Part shown: positions 32,827-43,555 of the stretch, piece by piece | Layout of the letters: every line of letters starts with the position of its first letter | Position numbering within the stretch: position 1 is the stretch's first letter | Source of the DNA: Brevundimonas lutea | Lineage (GTDB): Bacteria > Pseudomonadota > Alphaproteobacteria > Caulobacterales > Caulobacteraceae | Direction: 5' to 3' | DNA length: 64,000 bases | Assembly: GCF_003704105.1 (NCBI RefSeq) | Contig: NZ_QUOQ01000003.1 | Span: 558,001 to 622,000 of the forward strand | The notes under the pieces: model-generated | Told to the model about the DNA's origin: nothing | What the model saw: the letters and a program-made list of their open reading frames with translations, nothing else | Database searches by the model: none | Translations under genes and position numbers: made by a program

Positions 32827-33279
32827 ATGACTCAGCCCCCGGACACACGCCAGGCCTTGGTCTCGCATGTGTCCGTGGGCGTCGCGGACCTGACCCGCGC
32901 CGGTGTCTTCTACGACGCGGTGATGACTGCGCTCGGCGCGCGCCGGGTGATGGAGCATCGCGCCGGCATTGCCTGGGGCCGCGACTTTCCCGAATTCTGG
33001 GCCACCCTGCCTCACGACATGCGCGACCCGCGGCCCGGCAATGGCGCCCATGTCTGTTTTCGCGCCACCTCGCCCGAGCGGGTCGCCGCCTTTCACGCGG
33101 CGGGCCTGGCCGGCGGAGGCATGGACGACGGCGCGCCGGGACGACGACCGCAGTATGCGCCCGGCTATTACGCCGCCTTTCTGAGGGACCCTGACGGCAA
33201 CAAGATCGAGGCGATGTGCTGGATCGAGGCGGACAGCGCGGTGACAAGCGCGCCGACAGGCCCGCGCACCGGCTCGTGA
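32827..33279 (+). CDS. VOC (glyoxalase/bleomycin-resistance) family protein
   Basis: A 150-residue protein of the vicinal oxygen chelate fold: two beta-alpha-beta-beta-beta modules, LVSHVSVGVADLTRAGVFYD at the start and YYAAFLRDPDGNKIEAMCW at the end. The metal-ligand positions are His in SHVSVGV and Glu in KIEAMC. Such single-domain proteins include lactoylglutathione lyases, dioxygenases and antibiotic-binding proteins, and the sequence does not tell which. Its TGA overlaps the next gene's GTG start. Confidence 0.85.
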   Translation: MTQPPDTRQALVSHVSVGVADLTRAGVFYDAVMTALGARRVMEHRAGIAWGRDFPEFWATLPHDMRDPRPGNGAHVCFRATSPERVAAFHAAGLAGGGMDDGAPGRRPQYAPGYYAAFLRDPDGNKIEAMCWIEADSAVTSAPTGPRTGS

Positions 33280-34271
33280 GCGAGCGTTCGGGCAATCAAC
33301 CGCTGACCATCTGGGCCGTGTCCGATGGCCGCGCCGGCATCGAGAACCAGGCTCTGGGGCTCGCCGAGGCGGTGGCGCGGCTGACGCCGGCGGAAATTAC
33401 CGTGAAGCGGCTCAAGTATCGGTCGGCGTTCGCGCGCCTGCCCAACGGTCTCAGGATCGCGCCGCGCGCGCTGTTGGCCGCGAAGTCCGACCAGATCGCG
33501 CCACCGTGGCCCGACCTGTGGATCGCCACGGGCCGAGCCAGCCTGCCGTTCTCTCGCCGGGTAAGGCGCTGGAGCGGCGGCCAGACATTCGTGGTGCAGA
33601 CTCAGGATCCTCGTGGGGGGCTGGACGACTTCGACCTGATGGTGGCGCCGGAGCATGACGGGGTTGCCGGGCCTAATGTGCTGTCCATCGTCGGATCGCC
33701 GCACCGAATCACGCCGGAGCGGCTGGCCCACGCCTGGCCAGCCTTCGCGGAGCGGATCGATCCCCTTCCCCGGCCGCGCGTCGCCGTGCTGATCGGCGGA
33801 AAGTCCAAGGCCTTCGACCTGCCGGAAGCCCATGCAGCGACGCTGGCCGACCGGATCGTCCAGGCGGTGACGGCGGCGGGCGGCTCGGCGCTGGTCACCT
33901 TCTCGCGACGAACGCCCGAGGCGGCGCGAAGGGTAATGACCGCGCGTCTGTCGGCCCTGCCCGGTTGGGTGTGGGACGGCGAGGGGCCGAACCCGCTGTT
34001 CGCCTTCCTGCATGCCGCCGACCACATTCTGGTCACCGAGGACAGCGCCAACATGGCCACAGAGGCGGCTTCGACCGGCAAGCCGGTACAGGTCCTCGAT
34101 CTGCCGGGCGGCGGTCGAAAGTTCGATCGCCTGCATGCAAGGCTAAGGGAGTTGGGCGTCGCGCGACGTTTTGATGGCGATCTCGAGAGCTGGCGCTATA
34201 GGCCCCTGGCAGAGACGGATCGCGCGGCGCGCGAGGTTCTGCGCCGAATGGTGGGAGGCTCCGAGGGCTGA
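33276..34271 (+). CDS. ELM1/GtrOC1-family protein (DUF1022), putative nucleotide-diphospho-sugar enzyme
   Basis: A 331-residue protein of the family named after plant mitochondrial-fission ELM1. Characteristic parts are IWAVSDGRAGIENQALGLAE at the start, VVQTQDPRGGLDDFDLMVAP, VAVLIGGKSKAF, and ILVTEDSANMATEAASTGKP, which look like a GT-B fold with a donor-sugar site. In bacteria it is tied to envelope sugar metabolism but is poorly defined. The start is GTG, overlapping the VOC stop in GTGA. It shares a transcript with greA and the VOC gene. Confidence 0.85.
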   Translation: MSERSGNQPLTIWAVSDGRAGIENQALGLAEAVARLTPAEITVKRLKYRSAFARLPNGLRIAPRALLAAKSDQIAPPWPDLWIATGRASLPFSRRVRRWSGGQTFVVQTQDPRGGLDDFDLMVAPEHDGVAGPNVLSIVGSPHRITPERLAHAWPAFAERIDPLPRPRVAVLIGGKSKAFDLPEAHAATLADRIVQAVTAAGGSALVTFSRRTPEAARRVMTARLSALPGWVWDGEGPNPLFAFLHAADHILVTEDSANMATEAASTGKPVQVLDLPGGGRKFDRLHARLRELGVARRFDGDLESWRYRPLAETDRAAREVLRRMVGGSEG

Positions 34272-34275
34272 GGGC

Positions 34276-34569
34276 TCAGTCCCCGCCGCCGCCGCCGTCG
34301 CCGCCGCCGTCGCCCCCGCCGTCTGAGCCCGCGTCGTCGGGATCGCGATGTGTCGTTGTCGCGGCTCCGGCGTCGCCGCCGCGCGAGCGACGCTTGGCGC
34401 GTTGGGCCGCCGCGGTTCCGGCGGCGATGCCGAGCACCAGTCCCAGGGCGACGCCGATGGCGAGACTGTCCATGGCCACGCCGAACGCCGCGCCGAGCGC
34501 CAAGCCCAAGGCGATGCACACGCCCATGGCCGACTGGCCGGTGTCCCCGCCGTTTTTATCCTCAGCCAC
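34276..34569 (-). CDS. Glycine-zipper membrane protein with Gly/Asp tail
   Basis: A 97-residue protein, start GTG. Residues 14-55 form two hydrophobic glycine-zipper helices (IALGLALGAAFGVAMDSLAI and GVALGLVLGIAAGTAAA), followed by a basic segment and a tail of GGDGGGD repeats. It is likely to be a small inner-membrane protein. Function unknown. It is convergent with the ELM1-type gene (4 nt apart) and divergent from trxB. Confidence 0.6.
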   Translation of the reverse strand: MAEDKNGGDTGQSAMGVCIALGLALGAAFGVAMDSLAIGVALGLVLGIAAGTAAAQRAKRRSRGGDAGAATTTHRDPDDAGSDGGGDGGGDGGGGGD

Positions 34570-34619
34570 GCCGGCCTCCTGTCTCGCAACAGCCCGGAAT
34601 CGAGCCTAGATAACGGCCC

Positions 34620-35636
34620 ATGTCCACCGCCCAATCCCCCCGATCAGTTCGCGTCGCCATCATCGGTTCCGGCCCGGCCGGCTGGACCGCCGCCATCTAT
34701 GCCGCCCGCGCCCTGTTAAACCCCGTCGTGATCGCCGGCATCCAGCCCGGCGGCCAGCTGACCATCACCACCGACGTGGAGAATTACCCGGGCTTTGCCG
34801 AGGTCATCCAGGGCCCCTGGCTGATGGATCAGATGCGGTCCCAGGCCGAGCATGTCGGGACCGAGGTGATCGAGGACATTGTGGTCAAGGCCGATCTGTC
34901 GGCCCGGCCGTTCCGCCTGACCCTCGATTCGGGCGCGGAGATCGTGGCCGAGACGGTGATCATCTCGACCGGCGCCCAGGCCAAGTGGCTGGGCCTGGAG
35001 TCGGAGCAGAAGTACCGGGGCTTCGGCGTCTCGGCCTGCGCCACCTGCGACGGCTTCTTCTATCGCGGCAAGGAAGTCATCGTCGTGGGCGGCGGCAACA
35101 CCGCCGTCGAAGAGGCGCTGTTCCTGACCAATTTCGCCTCGAAGGTCACGGTGGTGCACCGGCGCGACGAGTTCCGGGCCGAGAAGATCCTGTCCGAGCG
35201 GCTGATGGCCAATCCCAAGGTCGAGGTGATCTGGAATTCGGCGATCGAGGAGGTGCTGGGTCAGGTCGACGGGGTATCGTCCAACGTCACCGGCGTGCGC
35301 CTGCTGAACGTCAAGACGGGCGAGACGCGCGAACTGGCCGCCGACGGCGTGTTCATCGCCATCGGCCACGCCCCGTCGTCGGAGCTGTTCGCCGGCCAGC
35401 TGGAGACCAAGACGGGCGGCTATCTGGTGGTCAAGCCGGGCACGACGGCGACCGCGATCGAGGGCGTCTATGCCGCCGGCGACGTGACCGACGACGTCTA
35501 TCGCCAGGCCGTCACCGCCGCGGGCATGGGCTGCATGGCCGCGCTGGAAGCCGCCCGTTTCCTGGCGGAGGTCGATCATGCCAGGGCCGGCGATCCGATC
35601 ACCCACAAGGAAGCCGAGAAGATCGGCACGTGGTGA
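34620..35636 (+). CDS. trxB: Thioredoxin-disulfide reductase
   Basis: A 338-residue flavoprotein that reduces thioredoxin with NADPH. The FAD site is IIGSGPAGWTAAIYAARA, the redox-active Cys140 and Cys143 are in SACATCDGFFY, the NADPH site is VIVVGGGNTAVEEALFL, and the second FAD motif is GVYAAGDVTDDVYRQAVTAA. Length is slightly above the 320 typical of E. coli. It is the main cytosolic disulfide reducing system. It ends 7 bases from the convergent aat gene. Confidence 0.97.
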   Translation: MSTAQSPRSVRVAIIGSGPAGWTAAIYAARALLNPVVIAGIQPGGQLTITTDVENYPGFAEVIQGPWLMDQMRSQAEHVGTEVIEDIVVKADLSARPFRLTLDSGAEIVAETVIISTGAQAKWLGLESEQKYRGFGVSACATCDGFFYRGKEVIVVGGGNTAVEEALFLTNFASKVTVVHRRDEFRAEKILSERLMANPKVEVIWNSAIEEVLGQVDGVSSNVTGVRLLNVKTGETRELAADGVFIAIGHAPSSELFAGQLETKTGGYLVVKPGTTATAIEGVYAAGDVTDDVYRQAVTAAGMGCMAALEAARFLAEVDHARAGDPITHKEAEKIGTW

Positions 35637-35643
35637 CCGCCGG

Positions 35644-36285
35644 CTAGCGGACGCTGTCCACCGCCTCGGCGCCGGACAGAGTGGTTCGAAACACGGTTTC
35701 ATCCCCTTCCGCCTCGAGCGCGACCTTGAGACGCGCGAGGTAGTCGGCCTGGCTGATCTCCACCGCGCCCAGGCTGGCCAGGTGATCCGTCTGGAACTGG
35801 GCGTCGAGCAGGCGCCAGCCGCCACGTCTCAGGCGGGCCACGAGGTGCACCAGGGTGATCTTGGAGGCGTCTCGGGCGCGGCTGAACATGCTCTCGCCGA
35901 AGAAGGCCCCGCCCAGGCTCACGCCGTAGAGGCCGCCAACGAGGCGCTCGTGGTCCCAGCACTCGACCGAATGGGCGTGGCCCAGCCGGAACAGGTCACC
36001 GTACAGCCGGCGGATCGGGGTGTTGATCCAGGTGTCGGCGCGGTCGCCCGCCCCCGCTTCGGCGCAGGCCGCGACCACGGCGTCAAAGGCGGTGTCGCAG
36101 CGGATATCCAGCCGGTCCTGCCGGATGGTGCGGACCAATCGTGACGAGACCCTCAGCCCGTCCAGCGGAATGATCCCCCGCATTTCCGGCTCGACCAGAT
36201 AGACGCGGGGATCGTCCCTGCCCTCTCCCATCGGAAAGACGCCCGAGGCGTAGCAGGCCAGGAGATCGTCTGGGCCAAACGCCAT
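35644..36285 (-). CDS. aat: Leucyl/phenylalanyl-tRNA--protein transferase
   Basis: A 213-residue enzyme that adds Leu or Phe to the N-terminal Arg or Lys of proteins, marking them for ClpAP. Family motifs: [35 protein letters not shown], the aminoacyl-site [37 protein letters not shown] and [16 protein letters not shown]. Its ATG overlaps the rnhA stop by one base (TGATG), so both are translated from one mRNA. Confidence 0.95.
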   Translation of the reverse strand: MAFGPDDLLACYASGVFPMGEGRDDPRVYLVEPEMRGIIPLDGLRVSSRLVRTIRQDRLDIRCDTAFDAVVAACAEAGAGDRADTWINTPIRRLYGDLFRLGHAHSVECWDHERLVGGLYGVSLGGAFFGESMFSRARDASKITLVHLVARLRRGGWRLLDAQFQTDHLASLGAVEISQADYLARLKVALEAEGDETVFRTTLSGAEAVDSVR

Positions 36286-36728
36286 CAGCCGCCGCGGACC
36301 AAATCGACGCCCCTGTTGGCCAGGGCGTCGGCGCGCTCATTCAGCTCATGGCCCGCGTGGCCCTTGACCCATCGCCAGCGCACGTCGTGGCGGGCCCGGG
36401 CCTCATCCAGCCGTTTCCACAGGTCGGCGTTCTTGACCGGCTTCTTGTCGGCGGTCAGCCAGCCGCGCGACTTCCAGCCGCGCATCCATTCGGTGATGCC
36501 CTGCATGACGTATTTGCTATCGGTGTGGAGCTCGACCTTGCAGGGGCGGTTCAGCGCCTCCAGCGCCATGATGGCGGCCATCAACTCCATGCGGTTGTTG
36601 GTGGTCAAAGGCTCGCCGCCGAACAGCTCCTTCTCATGGCCCTGGCCGGTCTGGAGGATCGCGCCCCAGCCCCCGGGGCCTGGGTTGCCCTTGCAGGCGC
36701 CGTCGCTGTGGATGATTACGTGGGACAC
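36285..36728 (-). CDS. rnhA: Ribonuclease HI
   Basis: A 147-residue enzyme, about the length of E. coli RnhA. It cuts the RNA strand of RNA-DNA hybrids. The four catalytic acids are present: Asp9 ([17 protein letters not shown]), Glu48 ([10 protein letters not shown]), Asp70 (LHTDSKYV) and Asp134 (NERADALA). His in VKGHAG is also conserved. It is translationally coupled to aat downstream. Confidence 0.97.
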   Translation of the reverse strand: MSHVIIHSDGACKGNPGPGGWGAILQTGQGHEKELFGGEPLTTNNRMELMAAIMALEALNRPCKVELHTDSKYVMQGITEWMRGWKSRGWLTADKKPVKNADLWKRLDEARARHDVRWRWVKGHAGHELNERADALANRGVDLVRGG

Positions 36729-36784
36729 GGGCAGGCGTTCTCATCCGGGCGGAGGCGGGCGATGTCCGGTCCTAAACGAGCAAC

Positions 36785-36812
36785 CGCCGCCGATCCATGA
36801 CCAGCGGCGGCG
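36785..36812 (-). terminator. Possible weak terminator after the porin-like gene
   Basis: An 8-bp stem CGCCGCCG / CGGCGGCG with a 12-base loop. Reading the minus strand, the stem is followed only by GTTGCTCGTTT, so the U-run is poor. It lies between the outer-membrane protein gene and rnhA and might separate them. Confidence 0.3.
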
Positions 36813-36860
36813 TTTCGTGACCTCTCAAGGCGGGCGCGCCGCCGAGGGGCGGTTCGCAGC

Positions 36861-37391
36861 TTAGAAGCGGCGCACGTAGTTCAGGCTGTAGACGTCGATT
36901 TCACCGCCGTCGTCGCGGAAGTCGCGACGGGTCCAGTCACCGCGCACGCCGTTCTGGCCGTCGAAGAAATAGTTGGCGCCGGCGCCGTAGTTCACGCTTT
37001 CGCCATCGGTCGACGCCTCGAAGCCGGCCAGTTCGGCCTTCACTTCGGTGGTGCCGTAACCCAGACGGGCGAAGACGTCGAAGTTCGGGTTGATCGGCAG
37101 GGTGCCGACCACGTAGCCGGCGAGGTCGTATTCGTGCTCGATCGAGCCGGTCTCGGTCCCAAAGGTGAAGTCGTCGTCCTTGACGCCGAACGAGGCCTCG
37201 CCCTCGACGCCGACGTAGGGATTGAACTTGGCGCCCAGGCGGCCGGTCACGGCGCCGAGGTCACCGTCCGACCCGTCCAGCTGCGAATAGCCGAGCGTGC
37301 CATAGTATTCCGGCGTCGAAACGGTCTGGGCGACGGCGGGGGCGGCCAGCATAGCGGCGGCGGCGGCGGTCGAGATCAAGAGAGCTTTCAT
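36861..37391 (-). CDS. Outer-membrane beta-barrel protein (OmpA/Opa-like porin family)
   Basis: A 176-residue protein with a clear signal peptide (KALLISTAAAAAMLAAPAVA|Q). The mature part is a series of short amphipathic strands ending with aromatic residues (YYGTLGYSQLDG, EYDLAGYVVGTLPINPNFDV, YGAGANYFFDGQNG), and ends in NYVRRF, a C-terminal Phe typical of BAM-inserted barrels. Size suggests an 8-strand barrel. The ATG at the signal peptide is chosen; a longer frame would put 27 odd residues in front. Function beyond membrane structure is unknown. Confidence 0.88.
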   Translation of the reverse strand: MKALLISTAAAAAMLAAPAVAQTVSTPEYYGTLGYSQLDGSDGDLGAVTGRLGAKFNPYVGVEGEASFGVKDDDFTFGTETGSIEHEYDLAGYVVGTLPINPNFDVFARLGYGTTEVKAELAGFEASTDGESVNYGAGANYFFDGQNGVRGDWTRRDFRDDGGEIDVYSLNYVRRF

Positions 37392-37605
37392 AATTCGTAA
37401 TACTCCGTGAGAGACGTAGACTTGTGTCTTCCGGCTTACCGCCGGTCGGAGTGCAAATGGGAGGCGCCGCAACCCGTTCCAGAGGCGGACGGAAGCTTCA
37501 AGATCTGTGTGGGCGGCGAGACACAGACGTCGTTACGCTAATAACGGCTTGATTGTGTCGGAACGATTACTTGCCGGTCAGCTTGCCGGGCGCGCCGCTG
37601 CGCCG

Positions 37606-37797
37606 TCAGGAGCAGGTGCGCGTCGAGGTCGAGCCTTGATCGGTCTGGACGGTCACGGTCACGCAGTCGTCGGCGCTCAAACGATGGACGGCGTAAAGGG
37701 CTCCCGCGCCCACCAGAGCGGCGCTGAACAGGGCGGCGGCGCCCAGGGTCAGGACGCGACGGGGATGGCGTGGCGGCGGCTCCGCGGGATTGGTCAC
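37606..37797 (-). CDS. Small membrane-anchored protein
   Basis: A 63-residue protein with a GTG start, a Pro/Arg N-terminus, one transmembrane segment (residues about 16-36, LTLGAAALFSAALVGAGALY) and a short periplasmic tail with two Cys (SADDCVTVTVQTDQG...RTCS), which could form a disulfide. The start lies 5 nt after dxs, so it is probably co-transcribed with dxs. No family known to me. Confidence 0.55.
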   Translation of the reverse strand: MTNPAEPPPRHPRRVLTLGAAALFSAALVGAGALYAVHRLSADDCVTVTVQTDQGSTSTRTCS

Positions 37798-37802
37798 CGG
37801 CG

Positions 37803-39713
37803 TCAGGCCCTGACGCGCGAGACACCGGCCTCGACGCCCAGGGCGGCCATGGCGCGCGCCGCGATATGCTCGGCGTTCAGCCCGGCGGTGTCGTACATGG
37901 CGACGGGGCTGTCCTGGTCCTGGAAGACGTCGGGCAGGTGCATGGTCCGGACCTTCAGGCCCGCGTCGAGCGCGCCCTTCTCGGCCAGCAGCTGAAGCAC
38001 GAAGGCGCCGAAGCCGCCCATGGCCCCCTCCTCAACGGTCACCAGCGCCTCGTGCTCGCGCGCCAGGCGCAGAATCATGTCGGCGTCCAGCGGCTTGGCG
38101 AAGCGGGCGTCGGCCACCGTCGCCGAAATGCCGCGCGCGGCCAGCAGGTCGGCGGCCTTGAGGCTCTCCTCCAGCCGGGTGCCGAGGCTGAGCAAAGCCA
38201 CCGCCGTGCCTTCGCGCACGATGCGGCCTCGGCCGATCTCCAGCGGCCGGGCCAGTTCCGGGATTTCCACGCCGACGCCGTCGCCGCGCGGATACCTGAA
38301 CGCGGAAGGTCGGTCGTCGATCTCGCAGGCGGTGGCGACCATGGCGGCCAGCTCGGCCTCGTCGGCCGCGGCCATCAGGATCATGCCCGGCAGCGCGCCC
38401 ATGTAGCCGATGTCGAACGACCCGGCATGGGTGGCCCCGTCCGAACCCACCAGCCCGGCCCGGTCCATGGCGAAGCGCACCGGCAGCTTCTGGATGGCCA
38501 CGTCGTGGACCACCTGGTCGTAGCCGCGCTGCAGGAAGGTCGAATAGATCGCCGCGAACGGCTTCATGCCGTCGGCGGCCAGGCCGGCGGCGAAGGTCAC
38601 GGCGTGCTGCTCGGCGATGCCGACGTCATAGGTGCGCTCTGGGAAGGCCTGGCCGAACAGGTCGATGCCGGTGCCGGACGGCATGGCGGCGGTGATGGCG
38701 ACGATCGAAGGATCGCGCTCGGCCCGCTTGATCAACTCGGTGCCGAACACCTTGGTGTAGCTGGGAGCATTGGACTTGGCCTTGGACTGCTTGCCCGAGA
38801 CCACGTCGAACTTGACCACCGCATGCAGCTTGTCGGCGCTGGATTCCGCCGGAGCGTAACCCTTGCCCTTTTGGGTCACCACGTGGACCAGCACCGGCCG
38901 GTCGTCGATGGCGCGAACGTTCTTCAGCACCTTGACCAGATTATCCAGGTCGTGACCGTCGATCGGGCCGACGTAGTAGAAGCCCAGCTCCTCGAAGAAG
39001 GTGCCGCCGGTGACCATGCCCCGGGCGTATTCCTCGGCCTTGCGCGCCGCGTCGCGGAACGGGCGCGGCATGTGGTCGGCGACCTTCTTTCCGAAGCGGC
39101 GAAGGTTCTGATAGGTCCCGCCCGACACCTGCTTGGCCAGATAGGCGCTCATGCCGCCGACCGGCGGCGCGATGGACATGTCGTTGTCGTTGAGAATGAC
39201 GGTCAGCTGGCCGGTCGTCTCGGCCGCGTTGTTCATCGCTTCATAGGCCATGCCGGCGGACATGGAGCCGTCGCCGATGACGGCCACGACCTTGTTGGAC
39301 TGGCCCTTGTGGTCGCGAGCGGCGGCGAAGCCGAGCGCGGCCGAGATCGAGGTCGAGGCGTGGGCCGCGCCGAAGGGGTCGTACTCGCTCTCCGAGCGCT
39401 TGGTGAAACCGCTGAGCCCCCCGCCCTGACGCAGGGTGCGGATGCGGTCGCGACGGCCGGTGACGATCTTGTGCGGATAGCACTGATGGCCGACGTCCCA
39501 GATCAGGATGTCGTCCGGCGTGTCATAGACGTGATGCAGCGCCACGGTCAGTTCGACCACGCCCAGTCCGGCGCCCAGATGACCGCCGGTCGTCGAGACG
39601 GCGTCGATGGTCTCAGCGCGGACCTCGTCGGCCAGCTGGCGCAACTGGCCTGCGTCAAAGGACCGAAAATCGGCGGGAAGGCGGACGGTGTCGAGGAGCG
39701 GCGTCTGGGTCAC
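37803..39713 (-). CDS. dxs: 1-deoxy-D-xylulose-5-phosphate synthase
   Basis: A 636-residue thiamine-diphosphate enzyme, first step of the MEP pathway to isoprenoids, joining pyruvate and glyceraldehyde 3-phosphate. The ThDP site [20 protein letters not shown] is intact, along with [37 protein letters not shown] and [18 protein letters not shown]. The C-terminal transketolase part has [24 protein letters not shown] pyrimidine-domain motif. It is the first gene of the unit with the small membrane protein. Confidence 0.97.
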   Translation of the reverse strand: MTQTPLLDTVRLPADFRSFDAGQLRQLADEVRAETIDAVSTTGGHLGAGLGVVELTVALHHVYDTPDDILIWDVGHQCYPHKIVTGRRDRIRTLRQGGGLSGFTKRSESEYDPFGAAHASTSISAALGFAAARDHKGQSNKVVAVIGDGSMSAGMAYEAMNNAAETTGQLTVILNDNDMSIAPPVGGMSAYLAKQVSGGTYQNLRRFGKKVADHMPRPFRDAARKAEEYARGMVTGGTFFEELGFYYVGPIDGHDLDNLVKVLKNVRAIDDRPVLVHVVTQKGKGYAPAESSADKLHAVVKFDVVSGKQSKAKSNAPSYTKVFGTELIKRAERDPSIVAITAAMPSGTGIDLFGQAFPERTYDVGIAEQHAVTFAAGLAADGMKPFAAIYSTFLQRGYDQVVHDVAIQKLPVRFAMDRAGLVGSDGATHAGSFDIGYMGALPGMILMAAADEAELAAMVATACEIDDRPSAFRYPRGDGVGVEIPELARPLEIGRGRIVREGTAVALLSLGTRLEESLKAADLLAARGISATVADARFAKPLDADMILRLAREHEALVTVEEGAMGGFGAFVLQLLAEKGALDAGLKVRTMHLPDVFQDQDSPVAMYDTAGLNAEHIAARAMAALGVEAGVSRVRA

Positions 39714-39796
39714 ATCCGGTTTCTAGACGGCAAAGACCCCACTGGCGAGGGCGGAATGTCGCGGCCGCTACCCTTCGTCGCAGTCTGGGGCCACAA

Positions 39797-39829
39797 CGAA
39801 AAAGGCCGCCCCGAGCGGAGCGGCCTTTG
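39797..39829 (-). terminator. Rho-independent terminator after exbD
   Basis: Reading the minus strand: AAAGGCCGC-TCC, a 4-base loop, then GG-GGCGGCCTTTTTCG. The stem is about 11 bp with one mismatch, and the run of U follows. It lies downstream of the exbD gene and upstream of dxs, so it ends exbD transcription. Confidence 0.8.
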
Positions 39830-39851
39830 ATCGTTGGGCGGTCGATGACGC

Positions 39852-40292
39852 CTATTCGATGTCTTCGTTCAGCAGGCCGACCTTGTACCAGCCGGCGCCC
39901 TGGAGGGTGTTCATGACCTCCATGAAGCTCTCATACGGCACGTCGGGCTGGGCGCGGACGAAGACGCGCTCCTGAGACGGAGCCGAGCCGCCGACCGCGG
40001 CGGTCAGGTCGCCGATGAGGGTTTCGATGGAGCTCTGCTGATCGACCACGAACAGCGAACCCGTATCCTGGATGGTGATGAAGACCGGATCCTTCTCCGG
40101 CGTGCCCGGCGGGGGCGGAACCGCCGGCGGCAGGTCAAGTCGAATCGAGGCCGTGGCCAGAGGCGCCGCCACCATGAAGATGATCAGCAGCACCAGCATC
40201 ACGTCCACGAAGGGCGTGACGTTGATGTCGGAGTTCTGCTCGGTCGTGCTGACCTTGCCCCGCGCGGGGCCTCCAGCGAGCTTGCCGGCCAT
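39852..40292 (-). CDS. ExbD/TolR family biopolymer transport protein
   Basis: A 146-residue inner-membrane protein with one transmembrane helix and a periplasmic domain. The helix is preceded by DINVTPFVDVMLVLLIIFMV, in which the Asp is the ion-channel residue of the ExbD/TolR motor. The periplasmic part has VFVRAQPDVPYESFMEVMNT. No ExbB/TolQ or TonB gene is next to it in the window, so the partners are likely elsewhere. A role in TonB-dependent uptake or envelope tethering is inferred. Confidence 0.92.
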   Translation of the reverse strand: MAGKLAGGPARGKVSTTEQNSDINVTPFVDVMLVLLIIFMVAAPLATASIRLDLPPAVPPPPGTPEKDPVFITIQDTGSLFVVDQQSSIETLIGDLTAAVGGSAPSQERVFVRAQPDVPYESFMEVMNTLQGAGWYKVGLLNEDIE

Positions 40293-40403
40293 TCACTACT
40301 CTCCGTTCAGGCCACGCCGGTGGGCGGGCGACGCTTAGGAATTCGGCAATGTCTTTGGCGGGCCGGGCGACGCTTGTAAAGCGCGTGGGCGCCGCAAATC
40401 GCC

Positions 40404-41021
40404 TCAGCCGCGTCCGGCCAGCTTCAAAAACCGCTCCATCAGGGCAGGATCGGCCTTGAAGGCCCCGGTGAAGCGCGTGGTGATGGTCGAAACGTGCCGA
40501 TGATGCACGCCGCGCGTGGTCATGCACTGGTGCTCTGCGTCGATCAGCACGGCCACGCCGGCAGGCGTCAGGTGCGATTCGAGCGCCGCCGCGATCTCCT
40601 GGGTCAGGGTCTCCTGGGTCTGCAGACGCTTGGAAAAGATCTCCACCACCCGCGCGATCTTGGAGATGCCCACGACCTTGTCGGTCGGCAGATAGGCGAC
40701 ATAGGCCTTGCCCAGGAAGGGGGCCATGTGGTGCTCGCAGTGGCTCTCGACCTCGATGTCGCGCAGCATGACCATGTCGTCATAGCCCTGGACGTCCTCG
40801 AAGGTGCGGCTCAGCTCCTTGGCGACGTCGGCGTCGTACCCCTGGAACCAGTCGCCATAGGCATCGACCACACGACGCGGCGTGTCGATCAGGCCCTCGC
40901 GGTCCGGATTGTCGCCGGTCCAGGCGATCAGGGTGCGCACGGCCTCCATCGCCTGGTCGCGGCTGGGGCGCGCCCGACCATTCGCGGGAACGAGCACGGG
41001 TTTGGCGGGGGCGGCGGTCAT
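40404..41021 (-). CDS. folE: GTP cyclohydrolase I
   Basis: A 205-residue enzyme that opens GTP to 7,8-dihydroneopterin triphosphate for folate (and other pterins). The zinc-binding residues are in [13 protein letters not shown] and [21 protein letters not shown] and [20 protein letters not shown] are conserved. The start at [11 protein letters not shown] is preferred to a longer frame that would reach into the cysS promoter region. It is divergent from cysS, with about 110 nt between them. Confidence 0.96.
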   Translation of the reverse strand: MTAAPAKPVLVPANGRARPSRDQAMEAVRTLIAWTGDNPDREGLIDTPRRVVDAYGDWFQGYDADVAKELSRTFEDVQGYDDMVMLRDIEVESHCEHHMAPFLGKAYVAYLPTDKVVGISKIARVVEIFSKRLQTQETLTQEIAAALESHLTPAGVAVLIDAEHQCMTTRGVHHRHVSTITTRFTGAFKADPALMERFLKLAGRG

Positions 41022-41130
41022 TCGGTCGTCCGGGATCAGCGAAAGGGCGGCTTTAACAGTCAGGCGTGACTGTCTATCAGCTTGTGGCCCATATGGGACC
41101 ACGCCTCCCTCACGCAAGAAACGCCCGACC

Positions 41131-42540
<1,410 letters not shown>

Positions 42541-42549
42541 GCCGCGGCG

Positions 42550-43365
42550 TCAGAACCGCCACACCTCTCCGCGTCCGCCCGGTTCGCCCAGGGTTGTGGC
42601 CACCCATTCCACGATCGACCGCGCCGAGGTTTCAGCGCCATAGGGCGCGCCGATCAGGGCGACGGCGCAGCCGTTCATCTTCATGGGGTTGGTCAGGGGG
42701 CGCAGGCGGCATTCTGCCATAAGGCCCGTGAGACGCGCCGCCTCCAGACCGCGCACAAAGGCGTCCAGGGTCTCGGCGTCCTTGATCGGCAGCCAGATGG
42801 CGATCACGGCGTCCGGGCGACGAGAGCGGGTCGCCCGCGCCGCCTCCACCGCGCGACGGTAGTCGTCGGGCCGCTCGAACGGCGGGTCGATCAAGACCAA
42901 GACGCTGCCGTCCGTCGGCAGCACGCCCGGCGGCGCCTCGTAGCCATCCGCCTCTGACGCCGCGGCTGCGGGCCAGAGCGCGAGGGTGGCGGTCAGGGCC
43001 TCTGCCTCCTCAGGGCGAAGTTCAAAGCCGCGATAGGCGTCGCCCGGGCGTAGCCGTTCAGCGACGAGCACGGGCGAACCCGGATACCAGCGCACGGTGT
43101 CGCCGGCGTTGCGGGTACGGACCGCGTCGGCGAGCCGGGCCAGTTCGGGCGGCAAGGCGTCCGCCGACATCAATCGCGCGATCCCCGCTTCGGCCTCGCG
43201 CGAGCGCGCCCCGTCGCCCGACAGGTCGTAGAGGCCGCGTCCGGCATGGGTGTCGATCACCGTCAGGGGCCGATCCTGCTGGAGCCGCGCCATCGAATCC
43301 AGCAGCAGGGCGTGTTTGACCAGGTCGGCGAAGTTCCCGGCGTGGAAGCTGTGGCGATAATTCAT
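42550..43365 (-). CDS. rlmJ: 23S rRNA (adenine(2030)-N6)-methyltransferase
   Basis: A 271-residue SAM-dependent methyltransferase. Starts with the family-specific MNYRHSFHAGNFADLVKHAL, followed by a SAM site (VIDTHAGRGLYDL) and the DPPF catalytic motif in LVLIDPPFERPDDY, which marks N6-adenine methylation. It modifies A2030 of 23S rRNA. It converges with cysS, separated by 9 nt. Confidence 0.95.
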   Translation of the reverse strand: MNYRHSFHAGNFADLVKHALLLDSMARLQQDRPLTVIDTHAGRGLYDLSGDGARSREAEAGIARLMSADALPPELARLADAVRTRNAGDTVRWYPGSPVLVAERLRPGDAYRGFELRPEEAEALTATLALWPAAAASEADGYEAPPGVLPTDGSVLVLIDPPFERPDDYRRAVEAARATRSRRPDAVIAIWLPIKDAETLDAFVRGLEAARLTGLMAECRLRPLTNPMKMNGCAVALIGAPYGAETSARSIVEWVATTLGEPGGRGEVWRF

Positions 43366-43413
43366 GCGCCTGCCGTCGCGTGACGTGCGGTCTCAGTCAA
43401 GGCGGACGGCCGT

Positions 43414-43506
43414 CTCCCCGGCGAAGGCCGGGGCCCAGGGCCGCGCGCGCCGGCCGGTCATTGAGATCTCACGCAAGCCCTCCTGGGCCCAGGCCTTCGC
43501 CGGGCA
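43414..43506. repeat. Dispersed palindromic repeat, copy C
   Basis: Arms CTCCCCGGCGAAGGCCGGGG and CCCAGGCCTTCGCCGGGC, with ATCTCACGCAAGCCCTCCTG in the spacer, matching copy A base for base over most of that motif. It lies between rlmJ and the nuclease gene, which are divergent. The copy is open in the frame of the nuclease but precedes its likely start. Confidence 0.75.
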
Positions 43507-43555
43507 AACGGACACTGTCGACCGATCTGAAACCATTTCTCGCGAGCCTGCCGCG

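Noticed and set aside
34620..35636. Possible fusion of trxB with a downstream gene
   Set aside because: The frame ends at a clean TGA at the expected length for TrxB.
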